Positions 15,760 to 23,140 of a stretch of DNA of 64,000 nt are shown here, in pieces (position 1 is the first letter of the stretch; every line of letters begins with the position of its first letter). Source of the stretch: JBAZZQ01 sp041658725 (GTDB taxonomy: Bacteria; Planctomycetota; Phycisphaerae; JAAYCJ01); contig JBAZZQ010000002.1 of NCBI GenBank assembly GCA_041658725.1, positions 1 to 64,000 on the forward strand. Direction: 5' to 3'. The position numbers and the translations under genes are program-made. The notes under the pieces are model-generated. The model had not been told where the DNA came from and did not search any database. It saw only the letters and a program-made list of their open reading frames with translations.

Positions 15760-16620
15760 TTAATCATTTTCAACATTGGTTTTCGGGACATGGACCTGCT
15801 GAAGTTTTAATTCGGCTCTCAGGTGTTCGATGGTCGGTTCATCGACGATGAGTTGTTCGATTTTGACCGCTTTTCCCGTATTGGAATCGACTGTCGTGAG
15901 TATGCCCGCCACCCGCACGTCTTTTTCCGCGATATTGTAGATATTAGGCATGCCCGTAATCAGAGAACGGATCACTTTTTCTTTTGATCTTCCCAATACA
16001 GATTCGTAAGGACCTGTCATCCCTACGTCGGTAATATAAGCCGCTCCGTTGGGTAGAATCCTCGCGTCGGCGGTCGGAACATGGGTATGCGTTCCGAACA
16101 CAACCGAAACCCGTCCATCCAGGTACCACCCGAGCGCCACTTTTTCGCTGGTGGCTTCGGCGTGCATTTCGATGACGACGACAGGAGTCTGTTTTCTGAT
16201 CTCGGTTACAATTTGATCGGCGACACGGAAGGGACAATCCATTGGTTTCATGTACAACCGGCCCAGCAACGTGGCAACCCCAACCGCCACCCCGGAACGT
16301 GACTTGACCACAGTAAATGGTTTTCCGCTTGCCATTGGCGGTAAATTGGCAGGCCGAGTCAGCCGGTCTGTCGTCTCCAGGGTTTGCATGATTTCATATC
16401 GTTTATAACAATGGTCCCCCAGCGTAACCACGTCCACACCGTAATGCAAAAGTTTCTGAAAAATCTGAGGCGTTAATCCGGAACCCCCCGCCGAATTTTC
16501 CGCGTTGGCGATTACAAAATCAATATTATGTGATTTTACCAGAACCGGCAGGGCATTAGCGAGAAAGGCTCTACCAGGTTGACCGACAATATCGCCGATA
16601 CAGAAAATATTTAACAGCAT
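15760..16620 (-). CDS. ymdB: YmdB-family metallophosphoesterase
   Basis: 286 residues, matching the TIGR00282 family length. Metal-binding motifs are visible: FCIGDIVGQPGR at the start (Asp ligand), VIANAENSAGG (Asn/Glu), TLGDHCYKR (Asp-His) and the later VVIEMHAEATSEK with VFGTHTHVPTAD (His pairs). In Bacillus, YmdB acts on 2',3'-cyclic nucleotides and affects RNase Y-dependent mRNA levels. It is directly downstream of rny here, the same gene order as in Bacillus, which supports the assignment. Confidence 0.93.
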   Translation of the reverse strand: MLLNIFCIGDIVGQPGRAFLANALPVLVKSHNIDFVIANAENSAGGSGLTPQIFQKLLHYGVDVVTLGDHCYKRYEIMQTLETTDRLTRPANLPPMASGKPFTVVKSRSGVAVGVATLLGRLYMKPMDCPFRVADQIVTEIRKQTPVVVIEMHAEATSEKVALGWYLDGRVSVVFGTHTHVPTADARILPNGAAYITDVGMTGPYESVLGRSKEKVIRSLITGMPNIYNIAEKDVRVAGILTTVDSNTGKAVKIEQLIVDEPTIEHLRAELKLQQVHVPKTNVEND

Positions 16621-16658
16621 TCAAAACCTTTCTTCTTATTTCCGCAACTGCCAATCTT

Positions 16659-18242
16659 CTATCTGGCGTACTCCACCGCCCGGACTTCGCGCAGCAATGT
16701 TACCCTGATCTCACCGGGGTATTCCATTTCCTCCTCCACTTTCTTGGCGATATCCCTGGCCATTTTGATCGTATTTCCGTCATCGACCTCACTGGCATCG
16801 ACAATGACTCTGATTTCTCTGCCCGCCTGGATGGCGTAGGACTGCTTGACGCCGGGGAACGTATTGGCAATCGTTTCGAGCTGCTCAAGCCGCCGAACGT
16901 ATCGTTCGAGGGATTCTCGGCGTGCTCCCGGTCGCGATGCGCTGATCGCGTCGGCAGCCGACACCAGCGGGGTAAAGATGGAGGTAACTTCTCCGTCGCC
17001 GTGATGTCCGGATACGGCGTTGATGACTTCGGGCTTCTCGTTGTAACGCCTGGCCAACTCCGCTCCGATGTGCGGGTGTCCGCCTTCCACCTCGTGGTCG
17101 ACGGCCTTGCCGATATCATGAAGCAATCCGCACCGCCGGGCCAACCCACCGTCCAACCCGAGTTCGTCGGCCATGATCTGGCACAAATACGCTACTTCGA
17201 TACTGTGCCTTAAAACATTCTGGCCGTAACTGGTTCGAAAATTCAACCGGCCGAGAAGCTCGTACATCTTCGGATGCAAATTCAGCACGTTGGCTTCCAG
17301 TGCCGCCTTCTTTCCGATCTCCGTCACTTCCTGGTCCACTTCATTCGCGGTCTCGGCCACAAGTTCCTCGATTCGTCCAGGATGAATTCGGCCGTCTTGA
17401 ATCAATTTTTCCAGCGATCTTCTGGCCACTTCACGCCGGACCGGGTCAAATGAACTGATCACCACCACTCCGGGTGTATCATCAACAATGACATCCACTC
17501 CCGTCGCCTTCTCAAAAGCCCGGATGTTTCTGCCTTCCCGACCGATCACTCTGCCTTTCATTTCATCACTGGGGATATCCACCGTGGAAACTGTATAGTC
17601 GCTGGTATGTTCCGCGGCATAACGTTGAATGGTGGTAACGATAATCTCGCGGGCGTTATTGGTCGCCTGCTCCTTGGCGTCGTTGTAACGCTTTTCTATC
17701 AGCGCCGCAGCCTCTTTTTCCACTTCTTTCTCGATCCGCTGCAGGAGCATGTTTTTGGCGTCTTCCATCGACATATTAGTAATTTTCAAAAGTTGAGCAC
17801 GCTGTTGGGTAATCGTATCGGTTAGCTGTCGCTCTTTTACCGCAATGGCCTTTTCCCGCTCGCCTAATCGCCGACCATTAGCTTCCAAAGCGCGTTCTTT
17901 GCCGGAAAGACCCTCCAGCTTACGCTCCATGTTGTCTTCCCGTTTGGCTAATCGCCGTTCGGTTTCCCGCAGCTCGTTTCGGATTTCCATTGATTCTTTT
18001 TCAAATTGCTCACTTCGGCGAACAAACCCCGCTTTCGATTCCAGCTCACCTTTTCTTTTGATTTCTTCTGCTTCCTGACGGGCCTTTTGAGCGATTAAAA
18101 TGGCTTCCTGCTGCGCATTATTCCGTATCTTCTTATTTCTCAAAGAGATAACAAGATATGTTCCCGCCACACCTACAATTAGACCCACCACGACAAATAA
18201 AATGGAAAAAATAGAAAATAAACCTGTCAATGCTAGTATCAT
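16659..18242 (-). CDS. rny: Ribonuclease Y
   Basis: 527 residues from the ATG at 18242, which has GAGGT seven bases upstream; an in-frame TTG at 18299 is less likely. RNase Y is a membrane-anchored endoribonuclease starting bulk mRNA decay. Order of parts: N-terminal transmembrane helix (about residues 1-30), a long coiled coil rich in Glu/Arg/Lys (about 35-210), a KH RNA-binding domain (GRVIGREGRNIRAFEKATG), and an HD hydrolase domain (RHSIEVAYLCQIMA ... RRCGLLHDIGKAVDHEVEG, with the catalytic His-Asp pair in LLHDIGKA). ymdB follows 38 bases downstream. Confidence 0.97.
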   Translation of the reverse strand: MILALTGLFSIFSILFVVVGLIVGVAGTYLVISLRNKKIRNNAQQEAILIAQKARQEAEEIKRKGELESKAGFVRRSEQFEKESMEIRNELRETERRLAKREDNMERKLEGLSGKERALEANGRRLGEREKAIAVKERQLTDTITQQRAQLLKITNMSMEDAKNMLLQRIEKEVEKEAAALIEKRYNDAKEQATNNAREIIVTTIQRYAAEHTSDYTVSTVDIPSDEMKGRVIGREGRNIRAFEKATGVDVIVDDTPGVVVISSFDPVRREVARRSLEKLIQDGRIHPGRIEELVAETANEVDQEVTEIGKKAALEANVLNLHPKMYELLGRLNFRTSYGQNVLRHSIEVAYLCQIMADELGLDGGLARRCGLLHDIGKAVDHEVEGGHPHIGAELARRYNEKPEVINAVSGHHGDGEVTSIFTPLVSAADAISASRPGARRESLERYVRRLEQLETIANTFPGVKQSYAIQAGREIRVIVDASEVDDGNTIKMARDIAKKVEEEMEYPGEIRVTLLREVRAVEYAR

Positions 18243-18702
18243 TTTAGTTACCTCGCTTGAATTAAATAAATTTTGCACGACATGGGCTGACAGGTTCAAG
18301 CAGGAGGGAAGAGGTTCGAGCCACTTTGTTGGGCGGATTCTTTAAATCTTTGCACCGGGATATACTTGGAAATTAAACGTTTATAGCGCAGAATCAAATT
18401 TTCATTGAATCATAATTTACGTTTTCACCCGGTTTTTTAGTTTTACTCACTGAAGTTCGAATCCTTATGACGTTGGGAGAACAAATTAACCCGATGCAAT
18501 GGTTTAGTCCATTCTCACCTTTCCGCTAATTCCGACAGGATGATTGTATCGTTCATCCACACGTTACAATATCGAAAATTACGGATTAAAACCCTAAAGC
18601 ACTTTATACTTGCCTTCCATCTGCGGGCCTGCGGCCCATACCAATTAAAATAGCATTCTAACACATCTATTTGAATTAGTCTACTATTCTTGGGTTAAAC
18701 CT
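18243..18702. other. Long intergenic region between rny and the thiC promoter
   Basis: About 460 bases with no supported ORF. It must contain the rny promoter on the minus strand, but no clear consensus is visible. One short hairpin, GGGCC-TGC-GGCCC (18625-18637), is present. A tRNA-like GTTCGAATCC at about 18455 was examined and has no matching arms. Confidence 0.5.
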
Positions 18703-18730
18703 TTGACATTTGTTTAAATTTTTTTATAAT
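18703..18730 (+). promoter_or_regulatory. Consensus sigma-70 promoter of the thiC transcript
   Basis: TTGACA (18703-18708) and TATAAT (18725-18730), both perfect consensus, separated by 16 bases. The expected start (about 18737) lies just before the TPP riboswitch. Confidence 0.85.
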
Positions 18731-18751
18731 TGGTTTTGTTGGATGAAATTG

Positions 18752-18842
18752 CGCTAGGGGTGGCCGAAAGGCCTGAGATTCGCCCGAGAGGCGGAACCCT
18801 TGGAACCTGATCCGGTTGATACCGGCGTAGGGAAGCGCGTAT
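18752..18842 (+). ncRNA. TPP riboswitch (THI element)
   Basis: The aptamer hallmarks are clear: CTAGGGGTGGCC at the 5' side, CTGAGA in the first arm (18773-18778), GCGGAACCCTTGGAACCTGA in the middle and CCGGTTGATACCGGCGTAGG followed by GAAGCG on the 3' side. It is immediately downstream of a consensus promoter and upstream of thiC, the commonest TPP riboswitch target. With thiamin pyrophosphate bound it should switch expression off; a terminator hairpin about 50 bases downstream suggests control at transcription. Confidence 0.97.
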
Positions 18843-18876
18843 CACGTTATTGACGATACCCGCCTCCCCCTTAAAA

Positions 18877-18930
18877 ATGTTTCGTGTTTCGAGTTTTGGG
18901 TTTCGAGTTTAAAAACCTGAAACCCGAAAC
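18877..18930. repeat. CGAAAC/GTTTCG word-repeat tract in the thiC leader
   Basis: The tract is built from the words GTTTCG, TTTCGAG and GGGTTTCGAG and their complements (CTGAAACCCGAAAC). A related tract AACTCGAAACACTAAACTCG plus AAAC occurs at 39138-39160 after panD/panC. It lies between the riboswitch and thiC. Confidence 0.6.
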
Positions 18931-18939
18931 TATTTTTTT
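18893..18939 (+). terminator. Intrinsic terminator between TPP aptamer and thiC
   Basis: GTTTTGGGTTTC (18893-18904) pairs with GAAACCCGAAAC (18919-18930): a 12-bp stem with one G-U pair, followed by TATTTTTTT (18931-18939). This is a good candidate for the expression platform of the riboswitch. The stem is made from the word-repeat tract. Confidence 0.7.
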
Positions 18940-18955
18940 AACAGGAAAATACAAA

Positions 18956-20242
18956 ATGACACTCCTTGAATCAGCCAAACAGGGGCAGATTACCGATACG
19001 ATTCAGGCTGCGGCCCGGTTTGAGAATGTTTCCCCGGAACTGCTCGCCGGGGAGTTGGCTTTGGGAAGGGCGGTGATTGCCGCCAATAAAATTCATTTAT
19101 CAGGCTGTCTGAAACCGATGGCCATCGGACGAATCGTCTCGACAAAAATTAACGCCAATCTCGGCGCCTCGTCGGTGCATTTTTCGTTGGACGATGAGCG
19201 GGCCAAGCTCCAACTTGCCCTTACAACCGGAGCCGATGCCGTTATGGATCTTTCCACTGGTGGAAATCTCGACGAGATTCGGCAGATGTTCATCGCGGAA
19301 AGCCCCGTTCCGGTCGGCACGGTGCCTATGTATGAAATGATCGTCGATCGCGACGTGGAATCGCTTACCGTCGATTATATGTTAAACATCATCGCCAAGC
19401 AGGCGGCCCAGGGCGTGGATTTCTTCACCATCCATGCCGGAATACTCCGGGAGTATTTGCCGCTGACGCTTAAGCGCGTCTGCGGAATTGTTTCACGGGG
19501 CGGGGCGCTTTTGGCTAAATGGATGGTGTATCACCAGCGTCAGAATCCGCTCTATGAGCATTTCGACGATATTTGCGCCATTATGAAAGAATACGATGTA
19601 ACGTTCAGCCTCGGGGACGGTCTTCGCCCCGGAGCCTTGGCTGACGCTTCCGATCAGGCGCAGTTGAGCGAATTGCGAACGCTCGGAGAACTTACCCAGC
19701 GGGCGCAGGAAGCGGGATGCCAGGTCATCGTCGAAGGTCCGGGGCACGTTCCGCTCGATCAAATCGAATACAATATGAAACTAGAGCAGGAAATTTGTAA
19801 GGGGGCCCCCTTCTACGTTCTTGGTCCGCTTGTAACCGATATCGGTGCGGGATACGACCATATTTCCGCAGCCATCGGAGCGACTCTGGCCGCCTACTAT
19901 GGAGCCAGTTTCCTGTGCTATGTTACTCCGACCGAACATCTGGGACTTCCCGACAGCGAGGCGGTGCGAACCGGAGTTATCGCGTTCAAAATCGCCGCCC
20001 ATGCCGCCGATATCGCCCGCGGACTTCCCGGAGCCCGTGATCGCGATGACAAAATGAGCAAGGCCCGAGCCGCCCTCGATTGGCCCGCCATGTTCAGTCT
20101 TGCCCTCGATGGTCAAAAGGCCAAACAGATTCGAGAACGTGATGAATGTCCTGGAAACGATTATTGCAGCATGTGCGGCAAAAAGTGGTGTGCGATTCGC
20201 ATTAATAATGAAATGAAGATGTTGATGGAGAGTAAAAGATGA
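18956..20242 (+). CDS. thiC: Phosphomethylpyrimidine synthase
   Basis: 428 residues from the ATG at 18956 (AGGA ten bases upstream); an in-frame ATG at 18884 lies within the terminator and is unlikely. ThiC is a radical SAM enzyme rearranging 5-aminoimidazole ribotide to HMP phosphate, the pyrimidine half of thiamin. Seen: LGASSVHFSLDDE-like N-terminal region, MDLSTGG, TIHAGILREYLPL, SLGDGLRPGALADA, VEGPGHVPLDQIEYN, and the C-terminal [4Fe-4S] motif CSMCGKKWC (CX2CX4C). This is the shorter ThiC form lacking the long N-terminal extension of proteobacterial enzymes. Controlled by the TPP riboswitch; overlaps the next gene by four bases. Confidence 0.97.
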   Translation: MTLLESAKQGQITDTIQAAARFENVSPELLAGELALGRAVIAANKIHLSGCLKPMAIGRIVSTKINANLGASSVHFSLDDERAKLQLALTTGADAVMDLSTGGNLDEIRQMFIAESPVPVGTVPMYEMIVDRDVESLTVDYMLNIIAKQAAQGVDFFTIHAGILREYLPLTLKRVCGIVSRGGALLAKWMVYHQRQNPLYEHFDDICAIMKEYDVTFSLGDGLRPGALADASDQAQLSELRTLGELTQRAQEAGCQVIVEGPGHVPLDQIEYNMKLEQEICKGAPFYVLGPLVTDIGAGYDHISAAIGATLAAYYGASFLCYVTPTEHLGLPDSEAVRTGVIAFKIAAHAADIARGLPGARDRDDKMSKARAALDWPAMFSLALDGQKAKQIRERDECPGNDYCSMCGKKWCAIRINNEMKMLMESKR

Positions 20243-21414
20243 AACGGATTTATCTGGATAATGCGGCGACCAGTTTTCCTAAACCGCCCCAGGTCTACCA
20301 GGCGATGATAGATTATGCCACCCGTATTGGCGCGTCGGCCGGTCGGGGGGCCTACGGGGAAGCTATCGAATCCGGCCGCATGATCGGCGAGTGCCGAAAA
20401 AAGATCGCTCAGTTAATCTGCGCCCCGGACCCGAACCATATCATTATGACCTTTAACTGCACGGACGGTTTGAATCTCGCAATTCATGGCCTGTTGAATT
20501 CCGGTGATCACGTGATTACCATCTGGATGAACCATAATTCCGTCCTGAGGCCGTTGAATGAATTGAAAAGTCGCATTGGTCTGCAAGTAGATTTTGTTCC
20601 ATGCGCGTTTGATGGGATCGTTGATCCCGACGATATTCGCCGAGCCATCAAGCCCAACACCAAACTCATCGCTATCCTTCACGGCAGCAATGTTACGGGC
20701 ACGGTCGAACCGATTCATCAAATCGCTAAAATCGCTCGCGAACATGATCTTTTAATCCTGGTCGATGCCGCCCAAACCATCGGCCACTTGCCGATCGATG
20801 TTCAAAAAGATCAGATCGATTTCCTGGCGGCACCTGGTCACAAGGGACTGCTCGGCGCGCTGGGGACGGGTTTTCTCTACATCCGGCCGGGTTTGGAAAA
20901 GATTCTTCGGCCTTTAAAGCAAGGGGGAACCGGAAGCTGGAGCGAGGAGGCCGTTCAACCGCAGGCCCTTCCCGACAAGTATGAATCCGGTTCGCACAAC
21001 GCACTCGGCATCGCCGGTTTAACCGCCGGTCTCGATTATCTTCTTAACCGTACCGTCGCCGACATCCACCAGCAGGATCGTGCCCTGTGCCGGAAATTCA
21101 TGGCCGGTCTGGACGAGATCGACGGGCTGACCTGGTTCGGCCCGCGCGAGAGCGCAAATCGCATCGGGGTCTTTTCGGTGCGAATGGAAGGTTATACTCC
21201 CCGTGAACTTTCCGCCGCTTTGGAATCCAAATTTGGGATACTGACCCGAAGCGGTCTGCACTGCGCCCCTCTGGCTCATAAGACTATCGGCACATTGGAA
21301 AACGGCGGAACCACGCGATTCAGTTTCGGACCATTTATCACTATCGAAGACCTCGATTACATTCTGAACGCCTTGCAGAAGCTTTCCGTCCGATCCGCAA
21401 CAACATTGGTATAA
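20239..21414 (+). CDS. Class V aminotransferase / cysteine desulfurase family protein (EF2568-like)
   Basis: 391 residues; PLP-dependent. It starts YLDNAATSFPKPPQVYQAM, a signature of the SufS/CsdA-like EF2568 subfamily. PLP residues: VDAAQTIGHLPIDV (Asp-x-x-Gln) and the Schiff-base lysine in AAPGHKGLLGALGTGFLYI. The C-terminal loop SGLHCAPLAH holds a cysteine at the place where desulfurases carry persulfide. It overlaps thiC by ATGA and therefore falls under the same TPP riboswitch. This suggests, by inference, that it supplies sulfur for thiazole formation or another thiamin step; a general cysteine desulfurase role is also possible. Confidence 0.88.
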   Translation: MKRIYLDNAATSFPKPPQVYQAMIDYATRIGASAGRGAYGEAIESGRMIGECRKKIAQLICAPDPNHIIMTFNCTDGLNLAIHGLLNSGDHVITIWMNHNSVLRPLNELKSRIGLQVDFVPCAFDGIVDPDDIRRAIKPNTKLIAILHGSNVTGTVEPIHQIAKIAREHDLLILVDAAQTIGHLPIDVQKDQIDFLAAPGHKGLLGALGTGFLYIRPGLEKILRPLKQGGTGSWSEEAVQPQALPDKYESGSHNALGIAGLTAGLDYLLNRTVADIHQQDRALCRKFMAGLDEIDGLTWFGPRESANRIGVFSVRMEGYTPRELSAALESKFGILTRSGLHCAPLAHKTIGTLENGGTTRFSFGPFITIEDLDYILNALQKLSVRSATTLV

Positions 21415-21422
21415 CCAGGAAT

Positions 21423-22982
21423 CTATTTGGCGGTGGTGGTTGTGGTTGGCGTAGTGGTGGCTGTGGTTGTCTGACGAGCCAGGATTGTCATCCCCTGCGT
21501 CCGGTATAGCAACGTCCCTTTTGGATCGATATCCGGTCGCTCGATTCCGGGGGTTAGCGAGGTAATCACCGCCCGACCGATGATCACTCTTCCTTCGGCG
21601 CCTTCGGAACTTTTCGTCCGGATGCCCCAGAAATTATGGAAAACGGCGGCTCGGCCTTTGTGATTGCCAAGATAAAGCATGATATGATTCGGGTCTTTGA
21701 CCTTGATTAACGTCAGGAAAGGAACGCCGTCTTTTAAAATTCTGTTTTCGCGTTCGGCTGGATCGAGTTCGCGAAGATCGATATACTGCCCGCCCCGGGC
21801 GGCCTGGTCCGTAGAATTTCTGGGCAGCCAAAATCCAAACGGGGTAAACAAATCTTTAATCATGGAAGAACAATCCCGGTTCTGATACATTCCGCCCCAT
21901 CCGTAAGGCTGATTCATCATTTCCATGCCCAGTCGGGCCATGGCGGAGAGAGTAAATCGCAGCGGTTTACCCGCGGCCTGGGTTTTGCGGATCGTCGCCA
22001 ATTTGATCATGGCGATTCGCCGCTCATCGGCCACCGCCAAGCGAATGCCAAAGTTGTCTTTGCTTTCACCGGCCTTGGGAAATAAAAATCCTATGTACCC
22101 GTAAAATCGAAAACTTCCTTCCTGATCGATGATCGGCAGTTCATCGCGGGTCAGCACAACGTATTGGCCGATCTCCCATTTACGAATAAAATTCTTATCG
22201 ACATAAGCAATATCCTGAATCGCAATCCACCCCACCCCGAAAGGTGTTTCCGCCAGTACCCAGGATCGGTCTTTGGACGTTTGTGAGATAAAAATCGGGG
22301 TATTAGCCGGCAGGGCGGAGACCTGGAGATTATCGAATGGGTAGGCGTCCCAGGAATGTTCGACCCCGTCGAAAGCAGGCCGTTGGGTTGGAAGCTCCCG
22401 CAAATCGGCATTGACCACCGTAATCGCTTTTGCCCCGGTGTTGGGGTAGGTGCCGAGGTTGGCGTTGTCTTTCAACTTGAGAATCCAATCCTCACCATGA
22501 GGACGCATGTTTTCCCCAAACCCCGGCTTCTTGCTGAATTTTTCAAACACATCGAGAACCTTGCTTTTTGCGACAGTTGCGCGATCCCGATGCCAAACCG
22601 AAAAATATTCTTCATTATATTTTTTATCTATCTGTTTCTGCCGCTGAACCGTGATGTATTCACCTTCCACTCCGGGCGATTTAAGATAAAAGGATATATC
22701 CTGCTTGAATTCCCGCAAATCGTTCGGCTCGACATTCGCAGGGGTGGTGGAGACAGCTGGAGCGGTAGAATTAGCGGGGGCGGTGGAGAAAACATGGACC
22801 TTATATAACCCTTCAGTCTTTGCTGGATAAGAGACGAGATCATGATGGCGCTGGTACGGAGGAATTACGATAGTGCCCCGTTTGACCTCCGGCTTTTCTT
22901 TGATCGTTTGCGGCGAGGAAGAGCATCCCGATAACATCGACCCCGCTATTAAGCCAATTACAATCCAAAATCGCTTTTTCAT
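21423..22982 (-). CDS. Lipoprotein NlpC/P60 peptidoglycan hydrolase with SH3 domains
   Basis: 519 residues. Lipobox LSGC with Cys at residue 20. The central part has bacterial SH3-like segments (ITVVNADLRELPTQRPAF; PIFISQTSKDRSWVLAETPFGVGWI), and the C-terminal NlpC/P60 domain has catalytic Cys in YGWGGMYQNRDCSSM, His in HIMLYLG and a further polar site near FHNFWGI. Such enzymes cut D-Glu-meso-diaminopimelate bonds in wall peptides. The extreme C-terminus is a threonine tract (about 20 residues, mostly Thr with Ala/Pro), and residues about 70-85 form another Ala/Pro/Thr-rich linker (NSTAPAVSTTPANV). It ends eight bases from the convergent class V aminotransferase gene. Confidence 0.9.
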   Translation of the reverse strand: MKKRFWIVIGLIAGSMLSGCSSSPQTIKEKPEVKRGTIVIPPYQRHHDLVSYPAKTEGLYKVHVFSTAPANSTAPAVSTTPANVEPNDLREFKQDISFYLKSPGVEGEYITVQRQKQIDKKYNEEYFSVWHRDRATVAKSKVLDVFEKFSKKPGFGENMRPHGEDWILKLKDNANLGTYPNTGAKAITVVNADLRELPTQRPAFDGVEHSWDAYPFDNLQVSALPANTPIFISQTSKDRSWVLAETPFGVGWIAIQDIAYVDKNFIRKWEIGQYVVLTRDELPIIDQEGSFRFYGYIGFLFPKAGESKDNFGIRLAVADERRIAMIKLATIRKTQAAGKPLRFTLSAMARLGMEMMNQPYGWGGMYQNRDCSSMIKDLFTPFGFWLPRNSTDQAARGGQYIDLRELDPAERENRILKDGVPFLTLIKVKDPNHIMLYLGNHKGRAAVFHNFWGIRTKSSEGAEGRVIIGRAVITSLTPGIERPDIDPKGTLLYRTQGMTILARQTTTATTTPTTTTTAK

Positions 22983-23140
22983 CTTTTCCTTTTGATAGCA
23001 AAATCCTCAAAGGTCGGTCTTCATCGCATCCCTTAACCTTCCAAATTTCTCGTCGTCTTTTCTTCCTGGTACAATTATACCAGCTTAAAACAGGAATTAA
23101 AGGGGTCTTTCCGGTTCTTAGATTTGCTTACGCCGGAAGA

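Noticed and set aside
18440..18470. tRNA-like GTTCGAATCC sequence
   Set aside because: The T-loop-like string has no matching five-base stem around it, and no anticodon or acceptor arm can be drawn in the 80 bases before it.
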